A program made the translations under genes and the position numbers. 64,000 bases of DNA, from contig CBINFS010000003.1 of NCBI GenBank assembly GCA_966250015.1, positions 124,001 to 188,000 on the forward strand, read 5' to 3'. The notes under the pieces are model-generated. The model did no database searches and was not told the origin of the DNA. It worked only from the letters and a program-made list of their open reading frames with translations. Below, one piece after another: positions 25,908-35,522 of the stretch. Numbering within the stretch: position 1 is the first letter of the stretch; each line of letters starts with the position of its first letter. Source of the stretch: CBINFS01 sp966250015 (GTDB taxonomy: Bacteria; Bacteroidota; Rhodothermia; Rhodothermales; DASSAV01).

Positions 25908-26672
25908 ATGATCGCTAAGCAGAAAAACCGCAGTCCGGCGTATCCGGTGCATTCACTGGAAAAGGGAGTCGAGCTGATCTCGGACATCTACCGGTCCAAC
26001 CAGTTTCGACCGGTCCCCTATCACGTCCTGGCAGCCAGTTGGGGTTATAGCGCTTCGAGCAGCAACGGTCAGCGAACGCTTGCTGCGCTCAAGCATTTTG
26101 ATCTGGTATCGGAGACGAAGGCGGGTCGCGAGCGCCTGATCGAGCTGACCCGGCTTGGTAAACGAATCGTCCTCGGCCGCCATGCCACTACGGCTGACTA
26201 CTTCGAAGCGCTACGCACCGCCGCTCTCAATCCACCGGTCTTTCGTGCCATGTGGGACCAGTGGGGAGAGAATACTCCGTCGAACAACGAGGTGACCCGG
26301 TTCCTCGTACTGGACATGAACTTCAATCCCAACTCAGCCGAGGCCGTCCTCTCAAACTATCGGCAGACGCTAGGATTTTCCGGGTTGCTGAAAAGTGCAG
26401 AGGAAAGAGCTTCAGCGATAAAGACGGTTCCACCTCCAGTTGCCCGAGAGGCTGTGGTTCACAAGTTCGCGCCCGAACCTGTTGACCACCTCTCTCCTTC
26501 CGTTAATAAACCTTCGAAAAAACGGATCGACATCAACCTGTCGTTGATTGATAGTGGTGTGGCCACGTTGAGCCTTGAGATACCCCTTTCCGAGACGGAT
26601 TTTGATCTGTTATTACGCCTTACGGAAGCCAATCTCAGAGCCATGAAAGACGTGATCATCGGAGGTGATTGA
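25908..26672 (+). CDS. winged-helix protein of unknown function
   Basis: A 254-residue protein. Residues about 8-80 look like a winged-helix DNA-binding domain (VELISDIYRSNQFRPVPYHVL, QRTLAALKHFDLV, then a wing with a basic LIELTRLGKRIVLGR). The following part (AALNPPVFRAMWDQWG, then FLVLDMNFNPNSAEAVLSNY) fits a recurrent pattern I remember from uncharacterised bacterial and phage proteins. A proline-rich linker leads to a C-terminal beta/alpha piece (RIDINLSLIDSGVATLSLEI). I chose the ATG at 25908. It sits in the most accessory-looking part of the window, 65 bp before a GntR regulator. The role is unknown; a transcription regulator is one possibility. Confidence 0.7.
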   Translation: MIAKQKNRSPAYPVHSLEKGVELISDIYRSNQFRPVPYHVLAASWGYSASSSNGQRTLAALKHFDLVSETKAGRERLIELTRLGKRIVLGRHATTADYFEALRTAALNPPVFRAMWDQWGENTPSNNEVTRFLVLDMNFNPNSAEAVLSNYRQTLGFSGLLKSAEERASAIKTVPPPVAREAVVHKFAPEPVDHLSPSVNKPSKKRIDINLSLIDSGVATLSLEIPLSETDFDLLLRLTEANLRAMKDVIIGGD

Positions 26673-26736
26673 CTCTAAAACATTTGTCGGCGGCATTTGA
26701 AGTATTTTTGGGAATAAGGCCTCCCCGCTACACCCC

Positions 26737-27657
26737 ATGATAGAAATCAATCGATCCTCACCTCAGTCCGTACAGGACCAGCTCGTTTCCCAGCTTCGTT
26801 ATTTGATCGCGGGTGGGAAGTACCGAGTAGGCGATATACTGCCATCGACCCGCAGCCTGGCCGAGCAAATTGGTGTTTCTTTCCACACCGTACGTAAGGC
26901 ATATCTCCAGCTGGAAAAAGAAGGGTTGCTCGAAGCCCTGGCCGGAAGCGGCTACGTCGTCAGGCAACGTGTGCCCCTGACAAAAAGTGAACAGGTAGAA
27001 CAGGGCGCCGAAACGGTTTACGCAGCACTCCAGCAGCTCATTGGGCTTGGACTGAAAAGCAATGAGATCGAATACCTCTTCCAGGAGCAGATAAGTGTCC
27101 TCGAAGCCGCACACGAATCGAGAAAAATCGTGTTCGTCGATAGCTGCCAGGAGATGGCCGAAGCCTGCGCCGAACAGGTTTCGAAATACCTTCAGCTTAC
27201 GGTTGATGGAGTCGCAATTGATCGGGTAGACCTTCACCTCGACGCCGAATTCGCTTTCACACCCTTTCAACTCGTAAAGCGCCTGATGACGGAGCTTCCT
27301 CGAACAGAGGTTACCGGAGTCCTGGTGTATTACTCACCCTTAACCCTCGACCGAATAGCTCGATTGCTACCTCACCAAACAGTGGGGCTGATCGTCAGAA
27401 ACACGGAGGCGATACCCCCCGTTACGGATGCTATTCGCAATCAGACCGGATTCGCGGGACAGATGATCGCCCTGCCGGTGAACGAGATCGGACGGCGGTT
27501 GCCACAGCTTGTCGAACAGACCGACCTGATTGCATACACACCAGCCACGCGTCGAAAATTGCACGGCCAGCTGGACGGCATCCACGCTCACGCTATGCTC
27601 ACACCCGTTGTTGCCAGTGACTCTCTCGAAATGATTCGGCGAACCATACCCCGGTGA
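26737..27657 (+). CDS. GntR-family transcriptional regulator
   Basis: A 306-residue DNA-binding regulator. The N-terminal 75 residues are a typical GntR/YtrA-like winged helix: VQDQLVSQLRYLIAGGKYRVGDILPSTRSLAEQIGVSFHTVRKAYLQLEKEGLL, with GSGYVV as the wing. The C-terminal 200 residues (KIVFVDSCQEMAEACAEQV, GVLVYYSPLTLDRIARLLP) look like a periplasmic-binding/ligand fold rather than the FCD, UTRA or aminotransferase domains, so this is an unusual subfamily. The effector is unknown. It follows the winged-helix gene in the same direction and converges on the 7TM-HD gene with 6 bp between stops. Confidence 0.88.
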   Translation: MIEINRSSPQSVQDQLVSQLRYLIAGGKYRVGDILPSTRSLAEQIGVSFHTVRKAYLQLEKEGLLEALAGSGYVVRQRVPLTKSEQVEQGAETVYAALQQLIGLGLKSNEIEYLFQEQISVLEAAHESRKIVFVDSCQEMAEACAEQVSKYLQLTVDGVAIDRVDLHLDAEFAFTPFQLVKRLMTELPRTEVTGVLVYYSPLTLDRIARLLPHQTVGLIVRNTEAIPPVTDAIRNQTGFAGQMIALPVNEIGRRLPQLVEQTDLIAYTPATRRKLHGQLDGIHAHAMLTPVVASDSLEMIRRTIPR

Positions 27658-27663
27658 CTGTGC

Positions 27664-30324
27664 TCAGGACTCATTCCTCGAGTCCGCGTCTGGCACTTCA
27701 TTTCCGGACTTTTTCGCTTGATCACCCGTACTCGGGGAAGGGATTTCCTCCTGGGTTAATGTGCCGTTTTTCTTGTCGTCCGGTGCCAGCACTTCGCCCC
27801 CTGTAGATTCACTATCTTCATTCCGGGAGACCTCTTCTACCTCTCTCTTTTCATCAAAGGCCGAAGCTTCGGCGTTTGTCGACGATGAGGTCTCAGAATT
27901 CTCTTCGGACCCACTGCCGTCAACTAAGTCTTCATTCGCCGGACCGGTCAACTGGCGAGCGGACTGCGATCCATCCGATGCCTCCGCAGCCTGTTCTTTC
28001 TTCTCGGGCTGCTCTTTCTGGCCGGGGTACTTGACGCGGACGTGGTAAATACCGATCAGCATCGAAAGAAACGTTTCCTTGATCAGGCTCAGGTCGCGAA
28101 AGGTCAGCTCCGTATAATCGAGCTGCCCGTCGTCGATCCGTGCCTTGAAGATCATGTCGATCAACGTTTCGAGCCTTTTGTGCGTCGGATCGGTAAGGCT
28201 ACGGCTGGCCGCTTCAACGGAATCAGACAAGATGAGGATACCCGTTTCTTTTGAATCCGGCCGTGGTCCGGGATAGCGAAACTCCGATTCCTGCACCGGG
28301 GGTTCGTCAGGTTTGCGCTGCTCGACCGCCTTCCGATAAAAATACTCGATTCGGGTTGTACCGTGGTGCATCGGGATGAACCTAAGCACACGCTGCGGCA
28401 GGTTGTACTGGCGACCGAGCTCCAGGCCCTCCTTCACGTGGCTCGCGATGATCAGGGCACTCATCCGAGGTTTCAAATGGTCGTGCGGATTTTCCCCCGG
28501 CCGCTGATTCTCGACGAAGTACTCGGGCTTCAGCATCTTGCCAATGTCGTGATAGAGGGCTCCCACACGGGTAAGCAGCGCATTGGCGCCTATGGCGTCG
28601 GCAGCAGCTTCCGCCAGGTTGGCCACTTGGAGTGTGTGATTGAAAGTGCCCGGGGCGCGCAAGCTGAGCTCCTTGAGCAAAGGCCTGTTGGTGTCCGATA
28701 GCTCGAGCAGCGTCAGATCCGTCGTCACGTCGAATGCCTTTTCGAACACCCAGAGCAGCGGGTAGGCCATGATCAACAGGAACGAGTTGATGGCCACCAT
28801 CAACAGATCCGACAGGAAACGCTGAAGCGTCGTGTCGTAGACGAGCCAGGAAGCGATCAAGACCACCAGATAACCCGCAAAAACAAGCCCCGCGCTCACA
28901 AAGAACTGACCCCTGTTTTTGATGTCGCGTACGCTGAAGACTCCGAGCGTACCGGCAAAAACGGTGGCAAACGTAAACTCGAAGTCGTACCGAAGGTAGA
29001 TCCCGCCGAGCAGGGCGAGAGTCAGTGTACCGAGTATACCGACGCGTGAGTCGAACACGACGGTAAGCAGTACCGACGCAATGGCAACCGGCACGGCAAA
29101 CATGGCCACCGAAGGCAACCTCAACGCAATCGCATACAGGCCGACGATGCCGGCAAACAGAAGTGCAACGAGCAGGATCTGGCGATTGTCCAGAAAAATC
29201 TGTCGGCGCAGGAGGAAGAGGTACAGGAAAAAGAGGACGTACGTGGCAATGGCAAGGAGGAACTGGCCGAGGACCGTACGCCAGACCATCACGTTACCCC
29301 CACGCTCCCTCGCAGCCCGTTCGAGCGATACGAGCTTCCTGTAAATCTCTGGTGTTATAATCTCCCCTCTACGGACGATCGTTTCGCCCTCCGCCACCCC
29401 GCCTTCGGTAAGCCAGATCGTCCGCTCCCGTCGCTGAATCTTTTCCCACGTGAACTCACGTTGGTAAACGTAAGTTGGGACGAAGATCGCGCGGAAAATG
29501 GAATAGGTCAGGCTGGCAACGGCCGGCCGGTCGGCGAAAATCTCTCTGAAGTGGCGGTTGGCCGCGTCGTACGCCTCATTCAATCCGAAAAGACTATCTT
29601 TGTCCACCAGCTCTTCGGTGTTGTCCTCAGGGTACGAAATGATGACGTTTTCGGCGCGGACGCTGTCGAGTGGGACGTCCATTACGCCGTGGTTGACGAG
29701 CTGAACCCCGAACTCCCACGCCTCCGCAATGAGATTCTCGTAAGAGATGCCATTCGCTTCTTGCTGTCCCTCACCCAGTTGGGATTGAGCGTAGGTGTTG
29801 GCCAGAAGCTGCCACTGTTCCGGCGTCGCCTTCACCCACGAAGTCCGCCGGAGATCGTGATAGTTAATGGAGTCTCGTGAGGCTTCAGTGGGCCGCCCCA
29901 TTTGAAGGTTGTAACGATAAGAGACGTAGGCATCGAGGATACGTTCGAGCTGATGCGTGACGGTATCCCGATTGGCCGCCATGTCCGACAGTGCATTTTC
30001 GTGAGGCCGAAAGATGGGCTCCGTCTCGTTGCGAACCTGCTGCCTCTCAGCTTCAACGACAGCGGGATCCTTGTAAATGGTAAAATCGAACGGCGCTACG
30101 AGCGTCTCGTCCCGCCACTCGTCACCTGGTTGCACAAGAAAATGATAGGCGTCCTCGCGCGGAAAAGCAGCGAGCGTCAGAACCAGCAGCGTCAGCAGAA
30201 TGGCCGCCTTGACCAAGTTGTTTCTGCGACTGGCGTTGGGGTCGGCCAACCGCCCCTTTTCCAGCTTTTGTCCGACGGGCCGGGCACGTTTAGGCGCCAG
30301 ACCGAGTTTATCGAGTAATCCCAT
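27664..30324 (-). CDS. 7TM-HD family phosphohydrolase (PgpH-like)
   Basis: Predicted cyclic-di-AMP phosphodiesterase in the inner membrane. Of 886 residues, 36-53 form the first helix, 60-345 an extracytoplasmic 7TMR-HDED domain, 350-535 seven-helix bundle, and about 555-760 the HD domain with H563 in FNHTLQVANLAEA, H592-D593 in ALYHDIGK, MHHGTTRI and LSDSVEAASR. The order matches PgpH of Listeria. Residues 769-886 are an added acidic, S/E/G-rich tail with no predicted fold, which is unusual. I chose the ATG at 30324; the frame runs 40 codons further upstream without similarity. It is 89 bp downstream of the SSS transporter gene. Confidence 0.92.
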   Translation of the reverse strand: MGLLDKLGLAPKRARPVGQKLEKGRLADPNASRRNNLVKAAILLTLLVLTLAAFPREDAYHFLVQPGDEWRDETLVAPFDFTIYKDPAVVEAERQQVRNETEPIFRPHENALSDMAANRDTVTHQLERILDAYVSYRYNLQMGRPTEASRDSINYHDLRRTSWVKATPEQWQLLANTYAQSQLGEGQQEANGISYENLIAEAWEFGVQLVNHGVMDVPLDSVRAENVIISYPEDNTEELVDKDSLFGLNEAYDAANRHFREIFADRPAVASLTYSIFRAIFVPTYVYQREFTWEKIQRRERTIWLTEGGVAEGETIVRRGEIITPEIYRKLVSLERAARERGGNVMVWRTVLGQFLLAIATYVLFFLYLFLLRRQIFLDNRQILLVALLFAGIVGLYAIALRLPSVAMFAVPVAIASVLLTVVFDSRVGILGTLTLALLGGIYLRYDFEFTFATVFAGTLGVFSVRDIKNRGQFFVSAGLVFAGYLVVLIASWLVYDTTLQRFLSDLLMVAINSFLLIMAYPLLWVFEKAFDVTTDLTLLELSDTNRPLLKELSLRAPGTFNHTLQVANLAEAAADAIGANALLTRVGALYHDIGKMLKPEYFVENQRPGENPHDHLKPRMSALIIASHVKEGLELGRQYNLPQRVLRFIPMHHGTTRIEYFYRKAVEQRKPDEPPVQESEFRYPGPRPDSKETGILILSDSVEAASRSLTDPTHKRLETLIDMIFKARIDDGQLDYTELTFRDLSLIKETFLSMLIGIYHVRVKYPGQKEQPEKKEQAAEASDGSQSARQLTGPANEDLVDGSGSEENSETSSSTNAEASAFDEKREVEEVSRNEDSESTGGEVLAPDDKKNGTLTQEEIPSPSTGDQAKKSGNEVPDADSRNES

Positions 30325-30351
30325 TATTTGCGGCTTTTGTTCATTTACGCC

Positions 30352-30383
30352 GCGTAAGTGCAAGTTTTCTGCACTAGCTACGC
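30352..30383 (-). other. two-step hairpin in the leader of the 7TM-HD gene
   Basis: gcgta at 30352-30356 pairs with tacgc at 30379-30383, and gtgca at 30358-30362 pairs with tgcac at 30370-30374, around a 7-nt loop. It lies between the SSS transporter stop and the 7TM-HD start, 28 nt upstream of the ATG. It could be a leader structure; no ligand class is recognised. Confidence 0.4.
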
Positions 30384-30412
30384 ACTGATTGCGCAAAACG
30401 CAAGCATCTCCG

Positions 30413-31942
30413 CTACCTATGCCGGAGAGCCAATAAGGATCCAACGCACAGGGTTACGAGTGAGCCTATAAAGGTATACCAGGGCCACGCGATTGGTCTC
30501 AGCGAATACGCTGAGATCACGTCATCCCCCGGCCTGAAATTGATCGTCCAGCCAAGCTCCGGGCTGTACCACACACTGAAGATCATCCAAACCACCACGG
30601 AAATGGTAACGATAAAGGCGACGATCGCGTCCTTTTGATCGGTACGTCGGACGAGCAGGCCGAGTAAAAACGCCCCGAGCAGCCCGCCATACGTGAACGA
30701 AGCGATGGCCAGGCCAAGCTCGACCACAGGATTCTCCTCATCCGTAAAAAGGCTCGCAAAAACCATAAATACGATCCCCCACCCCAGTGTAAGCACGCGT
30801 GACGTCCACAACGCCTTCTTTTCATCCATGCTTCTCCCCTTGATCAATGCATACAGATCGAGCATGGTTGAAGACGCCAGGGAGTTCAGCGACGACGACA
30901 GCGTACTCATGGCAGCGGCCAGAATGCCTGCGAGAATGAACCCCGAAACACCCGGCGGCAGACCCTCGATAATGAATTTGGGAAATATCTCATCCGCCCT
31001 CGTGAGTCCGAGCTCCGCATACGTCACGCCGCCATAATGAGCCCAGAGAAGAAGTCCGACGAACAGGAACAGGGCGAACTGGACCATCACAACGACACCG
31101 CTGACGACGAGGGCTACCTGGCTGTCTTTCAGGTTGCGACACGTCAACAACCGCTGCACGATCAATTGATCGGTGCCGTGCGATGCCATCGAAAAAATAG
31201 CGCCGCCAAAAACCGCCGTGACAAATATGTAGGGATTAGTCAAAACTGCTGAAATTCCTTCACCGATCCCGAAATCAAACGTTACCGTCTTGCCGGCCGT
31301 TTTCGCCACAGCCCACCACCCTTCGGTCAGCCCGGAGAGAAGCAGGATCACGCTGAGAATCGCCCCGCCCACGTAGACGAACATCTGCACCACGTCCATC
31401 CAGACGACCGCACGGATACCCCCTATGAAGGTATAGACGATCGTTACCAACCCGATCAGTACAATGATTTCAACGTAGGAGAGGCTAAAACCGGCGACAT
31501 CAAAGATGACCTTGATCGGGATTGCGGTGGCAAAAAGCCTGACACCATCTGCCAGAAGACGGGTGATCAGAAACGTCGTGGCGGCCGTCGCCCTCATGCC
31601 GGAGCCGTAGCGCTCGCCCAGAAAGGCATACGCCGTATTCAGATTTCCCGCATAATACCGGGGCAAAAAGAGAAGACTGACGATGATTCGCCCGAGCAGA
31701 TAGCCAAGTGTAAGCTGGAAAAAGGTCAGCGAGCCCCCGAAGGCAACGGCGGGCACGCTGATCACCGTGAGGGTGCTCGTTTCCGTGGCGACGATCGAAA
31801 AACAGACCGCCCACCACGGCAAATTTCGGCCACCGAGGAAATAATCGGTAGTGGAGCGTTGCTTCCCACCGGCCAGTATTCCAAATGCCGCCACCCCAAC
31901 CAGGTATATGGCCAAAACGGCATAATCTAGACCGGTGAGCAT
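30413..31942 (-). CDS. sodium:solute symporter (SSS family)
   Basis: Na+-coupled transporter in the inner membrane. The 509-residue protein has about 13 hydrophobic helices and the family marks: LDYAVLAIYLVGVAAFGILAG at the start, DYFLGGRNLPWW, the ATETSTLTVISVPAVAFGG loop with Ser/Thr for sodium, GIRAVVWMDVVQ, SHGTDQLIVQRLL, and GILAAAMSTLSSSLNS. The substrate cannot be read from the sequence. Similar proteins are called Na+/proline, Na+/glucose or sialic-acid transporters. It lies between ligA and the 7TM-HD gene, all in one direction. Confidence 0.92.
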   Translation of the reverse strand: MLTGLDYAVLAIYLVGVAAFGILAGGKQRSTTDYFLGGRNLPWWAVCFSIVATETSTLTVISVPAVAFGGSLTFFQLTLGYLLGRIIVSLLFLPRYYAGNLNTAYAFLGERYGSGMRATAATTFLITRLLADGVRLFATAIPIKVIFDVAGFSLSYVEIIVLIGLVTIVYTFIGGIRAVVWMDVVQMFVYVGGAILSVILLLSGLTEGWWAVAKTAGKTVTFDFGIGEGISAVLTNPYIFVTAVFGGAIFSMASHGTDQLIVQRLLTCRNLKDSQVALVVSGVVVMVQFALFLFVGLLLWAHYGGVTYAELGLTRADEIFPKFIIEGLPPGVSGFILAGILAAAMSTLSSSLNSLASSTMLDLYALIKGRSMDEKKALWTSRVLTLGWGIVFMVFASLFTDEENPVVELGLAIASFTYGGLLGAFLLGLLVRRTDQKDAIVAFIVTISVVVWMIFSVWYSPELGWTINFRPGDDVISAYSLRPIAWPWYTFIGSLVTLCVGSLLALRHR

Positions 31943-32014
31943 TAACGTATCCCTTTATTTCTGGTTGATCTCATCGAGGTCGGAAGGGCTGATTTCCGAG
32001 ATTGGGCGTTCCCG

Positions 32015-34126
32015 TCACGTTCCAAGAAGTGCCATTAAATCGGCTTCGGATAGAATCGGGATCCCCAGCTCGCGCGCCTTGTCATACTTTGAGCCCGGAC
32101 TCTCACCAACCACGACGTAGTCCGTCCTGGAGCTCACGCTTCCGCTAACCTTTCCACCCAGCTTTTTAATTAGCTGCTCCGCGTCACTTCGCGTAAGGCC
32201 TTCGAGCGTACCCGTCAGCACAAAGGTCTTTCCAGCCACGGCTTCATTTTTTCCCTCCGGGGGCGCTTCCTCAGGCAACCGCTTCGTATTGACACCAAGC
32301 TCCTTCAGGTCGGCAATGAGCGCCTGGTTTTTTTCAACTCGGAACCAGTCGTAGATGCTCTCTGCGATGACCCGCCCGATTCCGCCTATGGAAACGAGCT
32401 GGTCCGAATCGGCTCGGGCGATCTCGTCGATGTCCTGGAAATGGGTAACGATGGTCTCCGCCGTTGTCTTTCCAACGTGGCGTATTCCCAGCGCATAAAG
32501 CAGTCTGGATAGCGTCCTGTGCCTGGAATTGTCGATACCCGCCAGCAGGTTCATCGCCCGTTTTTCTGCGAATCCCTCCAGTTTGAGCAGATCCTCGATG
32601 GTCAGCCTGTAGATGTCCGATAGGTGTCGGACGAGGCCTTCTTCAGCCAGGACAATGGCCATTTTCGATCCCAGCCCTTCTATATCCATGGCATCACGGC
32701 TGGCGTAATGCTCGAGCAGTCGTATGAACTGTGCCGGGCATTCATTCGATACACAGTAGTAGTCCGCTTCATCCGGAAGACGAACGAGCGGACTCCCGCA
32801 GGCCGGGCAGGTCTCGGGCATCTTCCACGGTTGTTCGTTACCCGTCCGAGCTTCGGGAACGTAGCTCACCACCTGAGGAATGACGTCGCCGGCCCTTTTG
32901 ACCACGACCATGTCGCCAATGCGGAAATCGCGGCTGATGATGTATTCCTCGTTGTGAAGTGTAGCCTGCGATACGGTGACGCCGCCAATCTGAACCGGCT
33001 CGAGCTGGGCTTCCGGCTTGATTGCACCCGTCCGGCCTACGTTGACGATGATGTTAAGAAGCCGTGTCGTCGCTTCCCTTCCGGGGAACTTGTATGCCGT
33101 AGCCCACCGGGGTGCATTCGAGATGAAGCCAAGCTCCCTCTGGTAGTCCAGGTCATCGATTTTGAGCACGACTCCATCGATTTCGTAGTCGAGCGAGTCC
33201 CGTTCGTCCGACCAGTGCGTACAAAAATCGATTATGTCCTCGATACGGTCAAACCGCTTTATGTAAGGGCTGACAGGAAACCCGAAGCTGCTTAACCACT
33301 GCAACAATTCGTACTGGCTGCCGGGCGTATCCCCGTCGACCGGGCCAACGCCGTAGCAGAGGAAGCTGAGCGGACGGTTCGCCGTGATGTTCGGGTCAAG
33401 CTGACGCAGGCTGCCCGCGGCTGCGTTTCTGGGATTGGCAAACGTACGCTTTCCGTGTTCCGCCAAGCGCTCGTTGAGCTTCTCGAAGTCGGTTCGTTTG
33501 ATGTAAACCTCACCGCGAACCTCGATCCGCCCGGGCACGACCAAATCTTTTCGTTGATGGTCGAGTGGGATGTAAAGTGGAATAGAACGTATCGTGGCGG
33601 CGTTCCGGGTGATGTCCTCACCTACTCTGCCGTCCCCACGGGTTGCCGCCACCTCGAGGTGTCCCTTGACGTACGTAAGGGCTACTGCAAGGCCGTCGAT
33701 TTTTAGCTCCGCCGTAACAGCCGGTTGAACCTCCTCACCGTAGGCAGACTTCAACATCCGGCAACACCGCTCGTACCAGGCTCGAATCTCTGCCTCACTG
33801 AATACGTTCGACAGCGACAGCAACGGGACCGGGTGATTGACTTTTTTGAACTTGTCCAGAGGCTCGCCGCCGACCCTTTGCGTTGGAGACGCCGGACTGG
33901 AAAGCTCGGGGAAGCGTTCTTCGATCAGCCGAAGAGAACTGAGCAGAAAATCGTACTCAGGGTCCGTGATGACCGGCTCGTCCAACACGTAATACCGGTG
34001 CCCATGAGCATTCAACACCGTCACGAGCTCACTGACCAACTCACGAGCCTGTTCTATGTTAAGCTGGTCGATCGGAGTGGCCGTAACCCGTTTGCGTAAA
34101 TCGGTAGTTGCCTGTAAAAGATCCAT
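32015..34126 (-). CDS. ligA: NAD-dependent DNA ligase
   Basis: Seals nicks in replication and repair with NAD+. The 703 residues show the full LigA architecture: the Ia domain with HRYYVLDEPVITDPEYD, the adenylation site AELKIDGLAVALTY (KxDG lysine), EVRGEVYIKR, NPRNAAAGSLRQLD, an OB domain, the four-Cys zinc finger (CPACGSP, then YYCVSNECPAQ), the HhH repeats (LEGFAEKRAMNLLAGI, ALGIRHVGKTTAE) and the C-terminal BRCT (FVLTGTLEGLTRSDAEQLIKKLGGKV). I chose the ATG at 34126. It follows the RodZ-like gene by 44 bp. Confidence 0.98.
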   Translation of the reverse strand: MDLLQATTDLRKRVTATPIDQLNIEQARELVSELVTVLNAHGHRYYVLDEPVITDPEYDFLLSSLRLIEERFPELSSPASPTQRVGGEPLDKFKKVNHPVPLLSLSNVFSEAEIRAWYERCCRMLKSAYGEEVQPAVTAELKIDGLAVALTYVKGHLEVAATRGDGRVGEDITRNAATIRSIPLYIPLDHQRKDLVVPGRIEVRGEVYIKRTDFEKLNERLAEHGKRTFANPRNAAAGSLRQLDPNITANRPLSFLCYGVGPVDGDTPGSQYELLQWLSSFGFPVSPYIKRFDRIEDIIDFCTHWSDERDSLDYEIDGVVLKIDDLDYQRELGFISNAPRWATAYKFPGREATTRLLNIIVNVGRTGAIKPEAQLEPVQIGGVTVSQATLHNEEYIISRDFRIGDMVVVKRAGDVIPQVVSYVPEARTGNEQPWKMPETCPACGSPLVRLPDEADYYCVSNECPAQFIRLLEHYASRDAMDIEGLGSKMAIVLAEEGLVRHLSDIYRLTIEDLLKLEGFAEKRAMNLLAGIDNSRHRTLSRLLYALGIRHVGKTTAETIVTHFQDIDEIARADSDQLVSIGGIGRVIAESIYDWFRVEKNQALIADLKELGVNTKRLPEEAPPEGKNEAVAGKTFVLTGTLEGLTRSDAEQLIKKLGGKVSGSVSSRTDYVVVGESPGSKYDKARELGIPILSEADLMALLGT

Positions 34127-34170
34127 CAATACGACTAAAGGGACAGGTCAGGATTACAAGAAAGCGCGTT

Positions 34171-35205
34171 TCAAGAACGGCTGGAATCATTCAAAAACGA
34201 CTGTAGGGTCTCACGTGTTATGACGATCCGATCCTGTTCGTCACGAACGTCCGTCGGGTATTCTCTCCCCTCCACGGTGAGGCCGATCTTGCCTAGCTGT
34301 CGTTCAATAATGATTCGGTCGGTGAAATGAAAGGTCCGTTCTTCATTCAATTCTATCCAGTAGGGACGGCGCACGTCGTCGTCCACTGTGACCTTGATGT
34401 TCTGCACCTTGTCGGTGACAGCCCTGATCGTTGCACGAAGGGTATCGCCAAGCTGAACGGCCGGCGTGCTCGTTAGCTGACTTCCTGCCGTATCTGCTGT
34501 AGCGGTAACCATCTGACCGTTCTCTTCCGCTGTTCTCTCTCCGTTCGACCCTCCAGCGAATATGAACCAGGAGAGCGCTCCGAGAACGACTACGCCCAGT
34601 GCGCCAATCAACCAGACACGAGTCCTGTTTTGTGCACCTTCCCCTGCGAGGTCGCGATGCGCCAGCCGATCGTGATACGCCGGGCGTTCGATGGGCCGGA
34701 TACCGGTTTGTGGTGTGGGTTCGGTAGGAGCAGGGTGCTCCGTTGTAACCCTCCTTAAGGGTGGAACGGGCGTTTCGACGCGTTCCTTGACCGGCTCAGG
34801 GGGAGGAATGGCTTCTTCAACGAGTTTTTCGGCCACTACCTCTGGCTCATGTGCTATGGTATCCTCTTCCGCTGTCTGAACGGCCTCTTCAACCCGTTCT
34901 TCTCCCAGGTACGTCTCGGCGAGCCCGCCTCGATATTCACCTTCAACTGCTTCGTCCAGCGCCTGGACGGCGATCTCCGACGAGATGCCTATTACGTCGG
35001 CGTAGGTCCGCACGAACGAACGAAGATAGACCCGGTTAAACATTGGGTGATCGAAAAGACCGTTTTCCTCGAACGCTTCCAGCAGACCACGCGGGATTTT
35101 CGTCTCGTCGTAAAGTTCTTCGAGCGTTATACCCTTTGCTTCCCTGATCTTGCGCAGGTCATTCGCAAAGCGAATGCCGGCCATCGAAGCTTTTTCTCCC
35201 GGCAT
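34171..35205 (-). CDS. RodZ-like HTH and DUF4115 membrane protein
   Basis: A 344-residue bitopic protein of the RodZ type, which links MreB to the cell wall in rod-shaped cells. An N-terminal xre-like helix-turn-helix (FANDLRKIREAKGITLEELYDETKI, then FNRVYLRSFVRTYADVIG) is followed by an acidic, proline-rich linker (about residues 85-205), one transmembrane helix at about 207-225 (VWLIGALGVVVLGALSWFIF) and a C-terminal beta domain with VTVDDDVRRPYWIELNEERTFHF, the DUF4115 pattern. I chose the ATG at 35205. No mreB lies near. It diverges from the oxidoreductase gene. Confidence 0.85.
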   Translation of the reverse strand: MPGEKASMAGIRFANDLRKIREAKGITLEELYDETKIPRGLLEAFEENGLFDHPMFNRVYLRSFVRTYADVIGISSEIAVQALDEAVEGEYRGGLAETYLGEERVEEAVQTAEEDTIAHEPEVVAEKLVEEAIPPPEPVKERVETPVPPLRRVTTEHPAPTEPTPQTGIRPIERPAYHDRLAHRDLAGEGAQNRTRVWLIGALGVVVLGALSWFIFAGGSNGERTAEENGQMVTATADTAGSQLTSTPAVQLGDTLRATIRAVTDKVQNIKVTVDDDVRRPYWIELNEERTFHFTDRIIIERQLGKIGLTVEGREYPTDVRDEQDRIVITRETLQSFLNDSSRS

Positions 35206-35522
35206 AGTATACTCGTTCTTTATTTTCCAGCGTTCGTGCCACCGGTACGAATAGTACACCGTACCGCAATAATACGCTCTACGACAATCTAAATTTGTAA
35301 AGTGGTTATTGAAGTGGTCCTACAAACTTTTTCGTTTCACCTCCACCCGGACGTCTTCTTATCTCCCCTTTGAACGCCTCCCTTGCCGTAAGTGTAACGC
35401 TTTTATCATTTAAACGGCTTATTTGCAAGTCGGGATACTGGTAATTAACTCGGCGCTTGTATGTCAGGATATTTTTCTATTTACTCCGTGTGTTTTTTTC
35501 TATCAAAAACCGCCTTCCGGGT
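35206..35522. promoter_or_regulatory. divergent intergenic region, RodZ-like / oxidoreductase
   Basis: 317 bp, AT-richer than the flanks, that must contain the promoters for both divergent genes. I see no clear inverted repeat and cannot name promoter boxes with certainty. Confidence 0.4.
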
